64,000 nucleotides of DNA from the NCBI GenBank assembly GCA_023409265.1, contig JAEYHZ010000014.1:620001-684000 (forward strand). The letters are read 5' to 3'. The notes below the pieces were generated by a model. It was not told the DNA's origin. It made no database searches and worked only from the letters and a program-made list of their open reading frames with translations. The first letter of the stretch is position 1. Each line of letters opens with the position of its first letter. The position numbers and the translations under genes are program-made. The stretch is from Bacillota bacterium (lineage in GTDB: Bacteria; Bacillota; Clostridia; Acetivibrionales; DSM-1351). Positions 1 to 8,334 of the stretch are shown here, piece by piece.

Positions 1-281
1 GCAGTGCTGCTCAATTTTTCAAGAGTTTTACCGCACCATGTCATTATCCCACTTTTCAAGACTGCTTCTTCTTCTGTTATGATCACTTTGCTGACCATTC
101 CCATATCGTCCTTTGCTTCATAAAAAGAAGGTTTATATTCTAAGCTTGCCCCTCCTTGTATGTATCCAAGCCGGTTAGCTTCTGTTTCTATTGTGGCATT
201 GTTCGGTAAAGTACCGTTAAATTCGGTACAGTACAGTTTTCCACTGCCCAGTACGATTTTTTCTTTTCCATCTATAGCCAT
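1..281 (-). CDS. Phage major tail (tube) protein, N-terminal part
   Basis: This gene enters the window from the left; its first 93 residues are visible, starting MAIDGKEKIVLGSGKL. The ATG at 279-281 is preceded by AAAGGAGC. The position directly after the tail-completion gene, and a short start followed by a gly/ser-rich beta segment (KIVLGSGKLYCTEF), are typical of the tail tube or major tail protein of siphoviruses, which polymerises into the tail tube. The assignment rests on gene order plus general character of the N-terminus, not on a full-length comparison, because the C-terminus is missing. Confidence 0.6.
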   Translation of the reverse strand, partial: MAIDGKEKIVLGSGKLYCTEFNGTLPNNATIETEANRLGYIQGGASLEYKPSFYEAKDDMGMVSKVIITEEEAVLKSGIMTWCGKTLEKLSST

Positions 282-285
282 TATT

Positions 286-609
286 TTAGCTCCTTTCTAC
301 AACAGTAATTTGATAAACCACTTGGTATAGTTTTTCAGATTCAATATATGTTTCTGATGTGCTATATTCAGAGTATATCTCTCCTATTACGTCTTCAATT
401 TTTTTCTCGGCAACCAGGTCTTTTTTACGGGTATAGAGCTCAATTTGATAATTTTTAAATTTTCCATGAACCTTATAATCTGATGAAATATTTTCGTCAT
501 CAGTTCTCAAGAATACCACAAATGGAGGATTGTTCCTTTCTTCAAAATGATGATATGCCACATCGTACCCCGTAGTTTTGAGCAGTGAAATTAATTCGGT
601 TTGTGTCAT
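286..609 (-). CDS. Phage tail completion / head-tail joining protein (about 107 aa)
   Basis: A 107-residue protein beginning MTQTELISLLKTTGYDVAYHH. Size, alpha-beta character (PPFVVFLRTDD, YQIELYTRKKD) and position between the gp10-like gene and the tail tube gene match the small tail terminator or completion proteins that cap the tail where it meets the head. Its ATG (607-609) overlaps the stop of the upstream gp10-like gene at 606, so the two are translationally coupled. The function is inferred mainly from synteny. Confidence 0.6.
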   Translation of the reverse strand: MTQTELISLLKTTGYDVAYHHFEERNNPPFVVFLRTDDENISSDYKVHGKFKNYQIELYTRKKDLVAEKKIEDVIGEIYSEYSTSETYIESEKLYQVVYQITVVERS

Positions 610-998
610 TTCTTTAATGCCTCCTCAATCCTATCTGGCAGAGTATCTACAATCTTTTGGCCATTTATCCAATGAGGATATTCCTTAGTCCTGCCGCCGT
701 TAAGTTTTGCATGACCATTTTCAAGCAAATGCCCTATCCTGTATTTCTTGTTTGCAATTACAAGCCGGTATTGCCCCTTGTTAATACCTTTGCCTTTGTA
801 TATATTTTTAATATAAAAGCCTTTCCTGTATCCGTCATTAGTCATATGCTGAATTGCCGGACTATCCTTTATTGCCTGAAGGGCTTCAGCAGTAACATCG
901 TTGATTTTCTTTTCAATTATTTCTTGAACCTCCTCAGAATACTCCTCAAGGCTTTTTGCAATTAAACTTGCCAATTGATTAGGCGTTACGTCTGCCAT
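606..998 (-). CDS. HK97 gp10-like phage protein (tail component)
   Basis: I place the start at ATG 996-998 (protein MADVTPNQLASLI, 130 aa) because AAAGGAGG lies seven bases upstream; an upstream start in the same frame lacks this signal. HK97 gp10-like proteins act in head-tail or tail assembly. The visible pattern fits: a helical N-terminus (EEYSEEVQEIIEKKINDV), then a basic beta segment with KGQYRLVIANKKYRIGHLLENGHA, where the R-x-x-x-LLE-x-GHA signature is characteristic of this family. The gene is tightly packed between the adaptor and the tail-completion gene. Confidence 0.8.
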   Translation of the reverse strand: MADVTPNQLASLIAKSLEEYSEEVQEIIEKKINDVTAEALQAIKDSPAIQHMTNDGYRKGFYIKNIYKGKGINKGQYRLVIANKKYRIGHLLENGHAKLNGGRTKEYPHWINGQKIVDTLPDRIEEALKK

Positions 999-1000
999 AA

Positions 1001-1330
1001 TCAGCCTCCTTTGCAATAGAGCTCTATGAGACCATCAGGACGGGGATAATTTCGGTATACGTTGTAAGGGTTGTCGTTATAAAGCAAAGACTCCTCTCCG
1101 TCGTATTCCTCTATGTCAACAACTAGCATAAGCTCAGGCTTTATCCCTGTTTGTCCGGCATTAAAGAATTCTGATGAATATATAGATAACTCCGCACAAA
1201 ATACAAGTCGGTTGACCGGTGTCTCAATTGAATTCCCAATTTCGTCATATGTGATTGTTACCGATTGTAAATAGCAGATAAGGTCCAGAGATATATTATC
1301 CTTGCCTGAAATGTTTTTAAGTGCTGGCAT
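1001..1330 (-). CDS. Phage head-tail adaptor / head closure protein
   Basis: A 109-residue, beta-rich protein in the connector position of the head module. Visible features include a core such as TITYDEIGNSIETPVNRLVFCAE and a C-terminal RPDGLIELYCKGG, which match small head-closure proteins of the SPP1 gp16 type that seal the portal after DNA packaging. It overlaps the preceding connector gene by 14 bases and ends just before the gp10-like gene. The family call is by size, order and general pattern. Confidence 0.65.
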   Translation of the reverse strand: MPALKNISGKDNISLDLICYLQSVTITYDEIGNSIETPVNRLVFCAELSIYSSEFFNAGQTGIKPELMLVVDIEEYDGEESLLYNDNPYNVYRNYPRPDGLIELYCKGG

Positions 1331-1592
1331 ATTTAGCCCTCTCTTTCACTACCCGATTACGGATCTGCAATTGAAGATTCCGAGACATTCCTACATCTTC
1401 TTGTCGTTTTCGGTATTTCCAAGCAGCGTAGTCAGATAAAAGCATCTGATCTTCAACATCAGTTAGGTCAAGTTTAAAGCCCTTTTTTTCTATTTCTTTT
1501 TGAGCTGCCTGTATAAGTTTTTTAAAGGCATCATCACGTAGGGTATGAGTTATTCCAATATCAATTTTAAATAGTTTTAATACTTCTTCCAT
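1317..1592 (-). CDS. Phage head-tail connector protein (gp6/gp15-like)
   Basis: A 91-residue helical protein, MEEVLKLFKIDIGITHTLRD. The series of helices with LIQAAQKEIEKKG, then DQMLLSDYAAWKYRKRQE and LQLQIRNRVVKERA matches the small all-alpha connector proteins (HK97 gp6 / SPP1 gp15 type) that dock as a ring under the portal. It lies directly downstream of the capsid gene and a 53-codon ORF, as is usual for these phages. Confidence 0.8.
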   Translation of the reverse strand: MEEVLKLFKIDIGITHTLRDDAFKKLIQAAQKEIEKKGFKLDLTDVEDQMLLSDYAAWKYRKRQEDVGMSRNLQLQIRNRVVKERAKYAST

Positions 1593-1599
1593 GATTCAC

Positions 1600-1761
1600 C
1601 TACTTTTGTTTTGTTTTTTCATTTACCTTTGCTATCAATTTTCGTTCAAACAGGTCTTTTATTCTGTTTTTATCATCCGATTCAAAAATATCCCCAACAT
1701 TATAAAAATGCCGGGGATTATATTTGTCTCTGAACTTTATTATCACTTTATACATAAGCAT
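1600..1761 (-). CDS. Small phage protein of 53 residues in the connector module
   Basis: A 53-residue reading frame, MLMYKVIIKFRDKYNPRHFY at its N-terminus, starts at an ATG overlapping the capsid stop codon (TAATG, 1759-1763) and ends at 1600 just before the connector gene. It has a YKVIIKFRDK...FYNVGDIFE...NRIKDLFERKLI pattern seen in many short proteins found between capsid and connector genes; their function is not known to me. The coupled start and the lack of any other use for this gap support a real gene. Confidence 0.6.
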   Translation of the reverse strand: MLMYKVIIKFRDKYNPRHFYNVGDIFESDDKNRIKDLFERKLIAKVNEKTKQK

Positions 1762-3026
1762 TAACCTGCAGGCGTATAAGCCAATGTCACAAGGGCAAAT
1801 GCTTTCTTATTAGTTGGTTTTCCGTCAAACCTGCCCTTTCCGCGAAACGCCATTTGATCTTCCGTAAACTTAACATGCTCCGACTTGTCTATTACAATGT
1901 TTTCACGCTCAACAAGAGTGTATTCGTCAAACTCTCCATATAATATTTTATCTGTATCCATGTTGTTATTAAATACAACCCTCAGACCAAGCAAGTCGGG
2001 ATTTTTAAGATTAGGCAGCTTTGCAACAACCTCTCCAGTTGCTGTTGGTTGAACACTGTAACCAAGTAACCTGTTGTAATAGGTTGACCTCTTCATGACA
2101 GCTACAATTTCACCTACACTATCGTCCCCTGAGTCTATAAGTGCGATAGGCTTTACTATATCTACATAACCCACGGGATCAGTTACAGTTACTTTATGAT
2201 CTGCATCAAGTTGAGGAATAATCCCTTCCGGTTGCTTACTTGCTGCGCCAGCACCTTTTAAAATCGCAAGGTCAAGACCTTTAGCAATAGCACGCGCTAT
2301 TTTTTTAGTGACATAATCATCAAGATTGATAATGCTGTCCTGAAGCATGCAGTTGTCTACAAAGGTTACTTTACCTATCTTATACCCATCAAAGCTTATA
2401 TCCGTGACGGTTCCAACATCACCAGTTGGTAAGGTGCCGCTCTGCTCAATCCATGTTGCAGCTGTTGTATCGGTATCAATTAGTATTCTTGTTGTTCCGG
2501 TTACCCTTATCTTATTAACCAGAGGATACAAGGTCGTAAAATCCCCCATTATGTCCATGATACGGTTGATAACTACCTCTGGAATTGTCAGTCCTTCGCC
2601 GCCTATTACTCTGAGGTTTTTGAATTTTTCATAAAATTCCTTTACCTCTGATCTTTCGTAGTAGGCACCTGACTTTAAAAGTTCTCTGACTTGATATCTG
2701 TTCATGCTGTTTCCTCCTCTTTCTTCTTTTATAGGTGTTGTTACTTCTTTAGCTCTGGATTCTATCTCCGAAAGCTCTCCCTCAATACGGGTAATTTCAG
2801 CCGAGACACTTTTTATTTTTTCGTCTGTGCCTTCCGCAGATATTTCTTTTTCCAAATCTTCAATGCCGTCATTGACAATTTTCATGTCCTCATCTGTTTT
2901 GGCTTCCCCTAAAGCTGCTGTAAGGTCAGCCTGCCTTTTCTTAAAAGCATCCCTTTTTTCTGTTAAGGTCTGCATTTCTGCATTCCTTTGCTTTAGTTCT
3001 GCCTGCAATCTCAATTGTTTTAACAT
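1761..3026 (-). CDS. HK97-family phage major capsid protein
   Basis: A 421-residue protein with the layout of HK97 gp5. Residues 1 to about 100 are a charged, heptad-rich coiled coil (delta domain) used as an internal scaffold. The mature shell part begins near MNRYQVRELLKSGAY and includes the family motifs VTFVDNCMLQDSIINLDDYV, ARAIAKGLDLAILKGAG and a C-terminal TEDQMAFRGKGRFDGKPTNKKAFALVTL. The delta domain is normally cleaved by the neighbouring prohead protease. Ribosome binding site GGAGGGG precedes the ATG. The gene overlaps the protease gene by seven bases. Confidence 0.93.
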   Translation of the reverse strand: MLKQLRLQAELKQRNAEMQTLTEKRDAFKKRQADLTAALGEAKTDEDMKIVNDGIEDLEKEISAEGTDEKIKSVSAEITRIEGELSEIESRAKEVTTPIKEERGGNSMNRYQVRELLKSGAYYERSEVKEFYEKFKNLRVIGGEGLTIPEVVINRIMDIMGDFTTLYPLVNKIRVTGTTRILIDTDTTAATWIEQSGTLPTGDVGTVTDISFDGYKIGKVTFVDNCMLQDSIINLDDYVTKKIARAIAKGLDLAILKGAGAASKQPEGIIPQLDADHKVTVTDPVGYVDIVKPIALIDSGDDSVGEIVAVMKRSTYYNRLLGYSVQPTATGEVVAKLPNLKNPDLLGLRVVFNNNMDTDKILYGEFDEYTLVERENIVIDKSEHVKFTEDQMAFRGKGRFDGKPTNKKAFALVTLAYTPAG

Positions 3027-3619
3027 CTTATCCCCTCCAGTTTATTTTTCAGTTCAACTTTTCTTAGTTCCAAGCTCCGCTTTTTGCTTTGCTCAAAATC
3101 CTTCTGCCTTGCCTGTATTTCAGTCTGCGGATACGCCGGGAATGTGCAAATTGAAACTTCATGCGTATCGGCTTCATTAACCGTCCAATACAACCCGGTT
3201 TCACGTTCCTCATATTCTTCATTTGCAGGGTCAAATCCAAAGCTACAGCCGGAAATATCCCCACGCTCAACCCTTGCATAAACGTCCATAGCTTGCGAGT
3301 CATTAGGATTAATTTTCACACGCCCAAACAAGCCGTAATCATCTACCCTTAATTCAAGCGTGTGCGGTCCCATTCCCGGTATGAATCTTCCCAAAACAAA
3401 TCCGCTGTCATGATTAAACAAACAGCGGATATCATTGTTTTTTATTGAGTTGTCAAATGCTCCTCTTGCTATCTTTTCAAAGCACCTGGGCCAAAGTTCG
3501 GTGTACTGGTCAAAAACCGCAAAGTACCCTTCAATATATCTGTCATTATCACCTTGCGCCCTGGTTTTTAGTTCACTTTTAAAATATGAGTGTCTTTTAT
3601 TCTGCAACCTCTTCACCAC
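3020..3619 (-). CDS. HK97-family prohead maturation protease
   Basis: A 199-residue serine protease of the U35/HK97 gp4 family, which removes the capsid delta domain and itself during maturation. Visible features are YIEGYFAVFDQYTELW, the histidine in CLFNHDSGFVLGR (about residue 70) and the serine-bearing GDISGCSFGFDP (about 120-129), followed by CTFPAYPQTEI. The gene overlaps the end of the portal gene by 23 bases, a common coupling in this module. Confidence 0.93.
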   Translation of the reverse strand: MVKRLQNKRHSYFKSELKTRAQGDNDRYIEGYFAVFDQYTELWPRCFEKIARGAFDNSIKNNDIRCLFNHDSGFVLGRFIPGMGPHTLELRVDDYGLFGRVKINPNDSQAMDVYARVERGDISGCSFGFDPANEEYEERETGLYWTVNEADTHEVSICTFPAYPQTEIQARQKDFEQSKKRSLELRKVELKNKLEGIRC

Positions 3620-4784
3620 CCTTCAATTTCTTTTGTTTACTTAAATCCTTTACCTGTAAATAATTCTCAAGCACGGTGTAATCATTCATCCCTTCATTGT
3701 CAACCGGGGAATAATCGAACTCTGCTCTACCTTCATTTCGGTTAAGCATGCCCCCGCCTACAAGTTCCTTTGCAAATTGTACCTGTTCTGTAAGATTGTA
3801 TTGCATAAGTGACTTTGGGTTAAACTTAAAGTACATTGAGGGTGAATACAGTAACTTTTTTGATAACTCCTGCTGGATTATCATTGCAATTGACATTATT
3901 GTTGTTGATATAAAGTTGTTGTACTCGTCTTTATTAAAAGCACCCACGCCTACCATAAATCCGGGAACGCCTATTGCTGCAGCTATAACCTTGAGGTCAA
4001 GTGTAATGCTGTCTTGTATCGCTAAATCATTAAGCGTAAGCGGATTTATTGTCTTTACATCTATTTCCCCAGCAGGTATCAACCAAGGTTCACCCGCCTC
4101 AGTTGTATCTGTATAACTACCAATAATGTTTTTGCGCTTTTCCTTGTCTTGTAAGTCTTCATCATCAGAATTTATTGATATTATCATACTGGGTTTCCAC
4201 TTGCTTTTAAGAAAACCGGTTTTCGTTGCGTTTGCTTGGAGCAAGTTAAAAACCGTTTGCTTTATCATTTGTGTGTAACCCTGACCTTTAAACGGGTAAT
4301 CGTCATCAGGGTTTAAAACAAAATGTAATACCTCGTCAGGGTAATATGTAGCCCCTCCACAACGTATTTGGTACCTGTCTCCCTTTTCATCAAAATGAAG
4401 CCTGTCAGCATTAAGAACCTTTAAATTGTCAATCAAGCCGTCTTTAATCTGTGGATATACAACAGCATTACCGGTTAGTATCATATCAGTGACAATTTTG
4501 TGAATGAAGGTCTTTCGTGTCATGTCTTTATTTGGGTAAATATCTATCTTTTTCGATAGTTCGTTTTTTAGCCTAACATCACCATTAGTACCGTTTTCCA
4601 TCAACATTATTGTCATGTTGGATACTAGGTCAGCAATCTTATATACACAACGCCTTATATCCTCGTTTTTTGACAGAGGAGTGTATCCTATAGGGCAAAG
4701 TATATCTTTGGCATCCGTCCCGTTAAGCCATAACATAACCGGGTCTGCTCTTGTTTTGTGCTTGTTTTTCGTCAATATTCCCAT
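3597..4784 (-). CDS. HK97-family phage portal protein
   Basis: A 395-residue portal, the dodecameric ring through which DNA enters and leaves the head. Diagnostic stretches are NEDIRRCVYKIADLVSNM, TDMILTGNAVVYPQ, DEVLHFVLNPDDDYPFKGQG and AAAIGVPGFMVGVG, as in HK97 gp3. Length and order (terminase upstream, protease downstream) agree. ATG at 4782-4784 is preceded by AGGAAAG. Confidence 0.93.
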   Translation of the reverse strand: MGILTKNKHKTRADPVMLWLNGTDAKDILCPIGYTPLSKNEDIRRCVYKIADLVSNMTIMLMENGTNGDVRLKNELSKKIDIYPNKDMTRKTFIHKIVTDMILTGNAVVYPQIKDGLIDNLKVLNADRLHFDEKGDRYQIRCGGATYYPDEVLHFVLNPDDDYPFKGQGYTQMIKQTVFNLLQANATKTGFLKSKWKPSMIISINSDDEDLQDKEKRKNIIGSYTDTTEAGEPWLIPAGEIDVKTINPLTLNDLAIQDSITLDLKVIAAAIGVPGFMVGVGAFNKDEYNNFISTTIMSIAMIIQQELSKKLLYSPSMYFKFNPKSLMQYNLTEQVQFAKELVGGGMLNRNEGRAEFDYSPVDNEGMNDYTVLENYLQVKDLSKQKKLKGGEEVAE

Positions 4785-4794
4785 TTCTTTCCTC

Positions 4795-5007
4795 CTACTG
4801 AGCTTTATAGATTATAAGTGCCAGTAACATGGATATAAGTCCTAAGACAATAAACGCCAGCGGCTTATATATTATAAAAACTCCAATAAAAATAAAAAAT
4901 GAGCCTATTGTAATAAGAGACTCAATTATGTTTTCTGTAAACACCTTATATATTTTTTTTAAAGTTTCCATAAGTTTACTGCCAATTTTTTTAAATAAAG
5001 TTTTCAA
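4795..5007 (-). CDS. Small two-helix membrane protein of the prophage
   Basis: I take the start as TTG at 5005-5007 because AAGGAGTG lies at ideal distance upstream; this gives about 70 residues. A basic, amphipathic N-terminus (KTLFKKIGSKLMETLKKIYK) is followed by two hydrophobic stretches, ESLITIGSFFIFIGVFIIY and LAFIVLGLISMLLALIIY. It sits between terminase and portal, where small unassigned proteins are common. No function is recognised; an upstream in-frame start at 5031 would overlap the terminase end and lacks a good ribosome site. Confidence 0.6.
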   Translation of the reverse strand: MKTLFKKIGSKLMETLKKIYKVFTENIIESLITIGSFFIFIGVFIIYKPLAFIVLGLISMLLALIIYKAQ

Positions 5008-5021
5008 ATTGTCACTCCTTC

Positions 5022-6830
5022 CTAAAACCAATTTTTAAGTTTGTTTCCATGTTCAAGTGCTTCAAGTTTTCTGACACACGCAAAAACAGAGGCATCGAAT
5101 ATATCGATCCTCTGTGTATCTTCAACCTTTTCGTATTGAATCATGTCATCTGTTTTTTCTATTGCACTCACATTCTGGACGCAATACTCAAACGCCTGAG
5201 AGTGCAAGTAATATAGCTCCTCAGCCTTTGCCTTTTTCTCAATATGCCGGAATCCTTCTGACTTCTTGTAAAAATATTGAGGCTGGTCAAAAATGTTGAA
5301 TTTGGCCTTCTTCATTTCCACAAAATACTCACGGCAGAATTTTCTGTCATGGCCAACCTGCTTTATCTTAAAGCCCATCTTTCTTTTTTTGATGAACCAA
5401 TTTACTATTTCTGCATGGTTTACTGTCGGACTATTTGACATATCCAGCCAGCCATCATCCTTCCACCCAAACAGAGGAATATTATCCTCTTCCGCTTTTT
5501 GGGCAGCGGCAACTATCGGGAACCATGCATGAGGAATGATAATATCTATCTCCTCTGGCACTTCAATGATTTCTCCTTTTTCATTAGCGCTCTTGATAAC
5601 ACGTCCAGTCCTGTAGGTGCCATATAAAGCAGCTGCCGTTAAGTCATGTAGCTTTGATAAATCTGATCCACCATACCAATCAATTTGCAGGCCTTTTAAA
5701 AATTCTATTTTTTCAGCAATCGTCCACTCCGGTTTTATACCCAGTTTTATTTCAGCCTTTATATCGGACCGCCTGAATTCGTCAATGTTGAAGTAAGCTT
5801 TCATAGCAGCTGTATAAATATTTAATGACTTAGCAAAGAAATCTTTCCTCTGCTGCGGATCATTCTGAGCCTGCAAAGAATCATTTAATATATCCCCTGG
5901 CCTTATGGATACTCCATAAGCTGGATTTGCCATTTCATGTACTACTGGGTTTGTATATTCAACCTCTCCGTTTTCGTCCGGATCTGCCTGGCATATAAAA
6001 ATAAAATACTGCTCGTCTTTTATGGTCCTATTAAGAACCTTTTTGCAATACTGCAGCCTCTGATAACAGAATGTGTTCATATTATCACCAGCCGTAGTTA
6101 TACCAATCATTAATTTATTTGTATAGGCTTTCATTGCCTCTTTAATGATGTTGTATTGTTTTGGCGTTTTATATGCGTGTATTTCATCAGCAATCCCGAT
6201 GTTACAGTTAAACGAATCCTGACTGTCCGGATTAGCTGCCAGAGCTCGAATATAAAACGATCCATCTCCCAAGTCAGCACTTATGCTGTGTTCATTGTTA
6301 TTATCAATAATACGGAAGTTTTCTTCTTCTCCCATGTTGATAATGTTGTATTTAATAAAGTTCCAGCTTTCCAAAGATTGCGGGAGAGCGGCAGAGGTTA
6401 TATAACATTTGCTACCGCTTTTTCTATAAAGTAATTCCAGTCCATAGGCTAAGGCTCCGGCAAAACTTGTCTTTATATTTTTTCTCGGTATAAAAATAAA
6501 GGCCTCATGAAATCTTACGATCTGAGTACCTTTATGATAAAAACCAAGCAAATTATATACTATAAATTTATGGAACGGTTCCAGTAAAAACGGTTCACCC
6601 CGGAGTGGAGTACCATCCAATTTTTCCCCCTGCTGATGACAGAAAGTACTTTCAATTATTCCAATAACAAATTCTGCATTTTTAGGATTAAAGTCATATT
6701 CCGGATTTTCCAGATCCTTTAGAAATCTTTCACAACCCAGTATCCTGTCTTTGTTTGCTATTTTTCTCCTGCCAACTATATCGTTTGCATACTTTATTAC
6801 CACATCATAATTTTTGTATTCACTTTTCAA
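5022..6830 (-). CDS. terL: Phage terminase large subunit
   Basis: A 602-residue terminase of the HK97/phage_Terminase_1 type: ATPase motor for DNA packaging plus a C-terminal nuclease. The ATPase A motif variant PRKNIKTS is near residues 115-122 and Walker B with catalytic glutamate is IGIADE near 211-216. The nuclease part has WYGGSDLSKLHDLTAA, with the first metal-binding aspartate, and later HDRKFCREYFVE and KAKAEELYYLHSQ. The TTG start at 6828-6830 lies inside the end of the small-subunit gene, so the two overlap by 11 bases. Confidence 0.95.
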   Translation of the reverse strand: MKSEYKNYDVVIKYANDIVGRRKIANKDRILGCERFLKDLENPEYDFNPKNAEFVIGIIESTFCHQQGEKLDGTPLRGEPFLLEPFHKFIVYNLLGFYHKGTQIVRFHEAFIFIPRKNIKTSFAGALAYGLELLYRKSGSKCYITSAALPQSLESWNFIKYNIINMGEEENFRIIDNNNEHSISADLGDGSFYIRALAANPDSQDSFNCNIGIADEIHAYKTPKQYNIIKEAMKAYTNKLMIGITTAGDNMNTFCYQRLQYCKKVLNRTIKDEQYFIFICQADPDENGEVEYTNPVVHEMANPAYGVSIRPGDILNDSLQAQNDPQQRKDFFAKSLNIYTAAMKAYFNIDEFRRSDIKAEIKLGIKPEWTIAEKIEFLKGLQIDWYGGSDLSKLHDLTAAALYGTYRTGRVIKSANEKGEIIEVPEEIDIIIPHAWFPIVAAAQKAEEDNIPLFGWKDDGWLDMSNSPTVNHAEIVNWFIKKRKMGFKIKQVGHDRKFCREYFVEMKKAKFNIFDQPQYFYKKSEGFRHIEKKAKAEELYYLHSQAFEYCVQNVSAIEKTDDMIQYEKVEDTQRIDIFDASVFACVRKLEALEHGNKLKNWF

Positions 6831-7218
6831 GATGCTTCAACGCCTCTGCAATGGCACTTGTTTTTTTATCTCCAAGGCCTTTGTTATTTATTTTCTTTAG
6901 ACCTGCAGGAGTGAGGCCAAATAAATTTTCAAGATCTGTAATTTCCCTGCGCAAGGTTTCTATAGCTTGGTATAATGCTGTTTTTCTGTTATTAGTTGCG
7001 CCAGATTTATTAGTGTATTTTTCAGTTATCTTGCATCCGCTTTCATACCATTGTTGCATAAGTATCTCAAACTGCACACGCATTTCAGAATACCGGGTAA
7101 TCGCGGGAGAAAACTCTTGTTTGTATGTTCCAAGCTTTTTCATGTCTGAAATTGTCTGATCAAATATATCTGAAAAACGATTTATTTGTACTGGTTTTAT
7201 TGCTTTTGAACCCTTCAA
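6820..7218 (-). CDS. terS: Phage terminase small subunit (P27 family)
   Basis: A 132-residue protein with FSDIFDQTISDMKKLGTY, YSEMRVQFEILMQQWYESG and a C-terminal LYQAIETLRREITDLENLFGLTPAGLKK, which is the P27-type small terminase pattern. It recognises the packaging site and loads the large subunit. The start is TTG at 7216-7218 behind a purine-rich GGGGGGAAGAAG. It is coupled to the large-subunit gene. Confidence 0.88.
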   Translation of the reverse strand: MKGSKAIKPVQINRFSDIFDQTISDMKKLGTYKQEFSPAITRYSEMRVQFEILMQQWYESGCKITEKYTNKSGATNNRKTALYQAIETLRREITDLENLFGLTPAGLKKINNKGLGDKKTSAIAEALKHLEK

Positions 7219-7291
7219 ACTTCTTCCCCCCTTTATAAAAAATTATTAGAGTTGGAAACGGCTCCCCTGTCCGGTCTCCATAAGACAAAAA

Positions 7292-7576
7292 TTATTTTTC
7301 AATAGGTGGGGGGGTTCTTCTTCTCAACTCCTCACCCAAAGCTGTTAATTTATTTGTCACTCTGTCATGCATCTTGTTATGTACCTTGCTGGAAAGTGAT
7401 ATAAGGTTCCAATCACGCCAAGCATATTCAGGATAATCCTCTGCCGGCCATATGTGATGTACTGTATCAGCATCAATACGCCTACCATACCGTTTACTGT
7501 CCTGACACATGTAACGATCACGTTTCAATATACGTTCTCGTTTTAATTCCCAGCGTTTGGATTTGTAATTAAACAT
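7292..7576 (-). CDS. HNH endonuclease, phage packaging-associated
   Basis: I choose ATG 7574-7576 (protein MFNYKSKRWELKRERILKRD, 94 aa), which has GAGAGGAAAG upstream. The HNH fold is visible as RDRYMCQDSKRYG, then TVHHIWPAEDYPEYAWRDWNLISLSSKVHNKMHD, with the paired histidines, the central asparagine and the last histidine in place. One of the usual zinc cysteine pairs is replaced (CQDSKRYG rather than CxxC). HNH nucleases next to terminase are needed for cos-type packaging in several siphoviruses, so this phage may package by cohesive ends (inference). Confidence 0.9.
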   Translation of the reverse strand: MFNYKSKRWELKRERILKRDRYMCQDSKRYGRRIDADTVHHIWPAEDYPEYAWRDWNLISLSSKVHNKMHDRVTNKLTALGEELRRRTPPPIEK

Positions 7577-7610
7577 TACATCTTTCCTCTCACACACCGA
7601 CTAAACGGAC

Positions 7611-7649
7611 AAAATAAAAACGAGGCAAGGTATCCGCCCCTGTCTCGTT
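7611..7649 (-). terminator. Rho-independent terminator, minus strand
   Basis: On the minus strand, AACGAGACAGGGG...CCTTGCCTCGTT forms a hairpin (7619-7649) followed directly by TTTTTATTTT. It lies between the late regulator (ends 7701) and the HNH gene, so it separates early and middle transcripts from late packaging and structural genes. If the late regulator acts as its relatives do, late transcription should begin below this point. Confidence 0.65.
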
Positions 7650-7700
7650 CTGCCTGTTGAATATTAAAATATATTTCTTCACATTACGATTATAAAACAT

Positions 7701-8141
7701 TTATTGTGATAATAGGTGATATGTTTTAAAAAAGTCATCATGTTTCTTCCGGACAGTAATTGCAGCATAGTTCATAGCATCTCCTGTCTGTTCCCAGGTC
7801 AGACCATCAATGTAGCGATAAGTTAGTATCTGTCTTATTTCACTATCCTTGATCCCCTGTATGTATTCAATAGCATCATTTACCTTGGAATACAGCACTT
7901 CGTACTTATCACTTATCTTCTTACCAATGGCGTCTCTTCGCTTGATGCATTCCTCAGACATATGCTCTATACCGGTTAATGTAAATGATCTGGCTGAATA
8001 CGGATATTGTGGCATACTTCCCTTTACCTTATCGGTTACAACTGTTTCATAATCACCGTAATTCAGTTCCTGAAGCTTTTGTCTCAGCTGCTCTACTTCT
8101 TTTTTGAGTTTTATAATTTCGTTCAGTTTTTCTTTAGTCAT
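7701..8141 (-). CDS. Sigma-70-like late transcription regulator (ArpU/DUF1492 type)
   Basis: A 146-residue protein starting at ATG 8139-8141 behind AGGAGG. The N-terminal half is a coiled coil (LNEIIKLKKEVEQLRQKLQEL); the C-terminus carries a sigma region-4-like helix-turn-helix, DSEIRQILTYRYIDGLTWEQTGDAMNYAAITVRKKHDDFFK. Proteins of this type sit just before the packaging genes in Firmicutes prophages and switch on late genes. The minus-strand terminator directly downstream fits that place in the programme. Confidence 0.8.
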   Translation of the reverse strand: MTKEKLNEIIKLKKEVEQLRQKLQELNYGDYETVVTDKVKGSMPQYPYSARSFTLTGIEHMSEECIKRRDAIGKKISDKYEVLYSKVNDAIEYIQGIKDSEIRQILTYRYIDGLTWEQTGDAMNYAAITVRKKHDDFFKTYHLLSQ

Positions 8142-8158
8142 AGGCACCTCCTGCTCTC

Positions 8159-8326
8159 TTAAATTAAAACAACCGGTTTATTGTTCTTCAATGGGTACTG
8201 CTGCAAGACCGCACTTTCCATATCTAATTTTGAATGTCTTTCAAAATAAGGCTCCCAAGGAACGTAATCTTTTATTGTGTATATAATTTTTGATTTATCC
8301 TTAAAGACTATTTTCAGCTTTTTCAT
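8159..8326 (-). CDS. Small phage protein of 55 residues, unknown
   Basis: A 55-residue frame, MKKLKIVFKDKSKIIYTIKD at its start, lies between the membrane protein gene and the late regulator. GAGGAG at the end of the preceding gene could serve as its ribosome site, and the spacing on both sides is tight. It ends KNNKPVVLI. No family recognised; the only clear feature is a basic beta-like N-terminus followed by YVPWEPYFERHSKLD. Confidence 0.6.
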   Translation of the reverse strand: MKKLKIVFKDKSKIIYTIKDYVPWEPYFERHSKLDMESAVLQQYPLKNNKPVVLI

Positions 8327-8334
8327 TCTTCAGG

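Noticed and set aside
2704..3180. Plus-strand open frame of 158 codons opposite capsid and protease
   Set aside because: Antisense to two HK97-family genes with clear motifs; Ser/Phe-rich translation without recognisable features.
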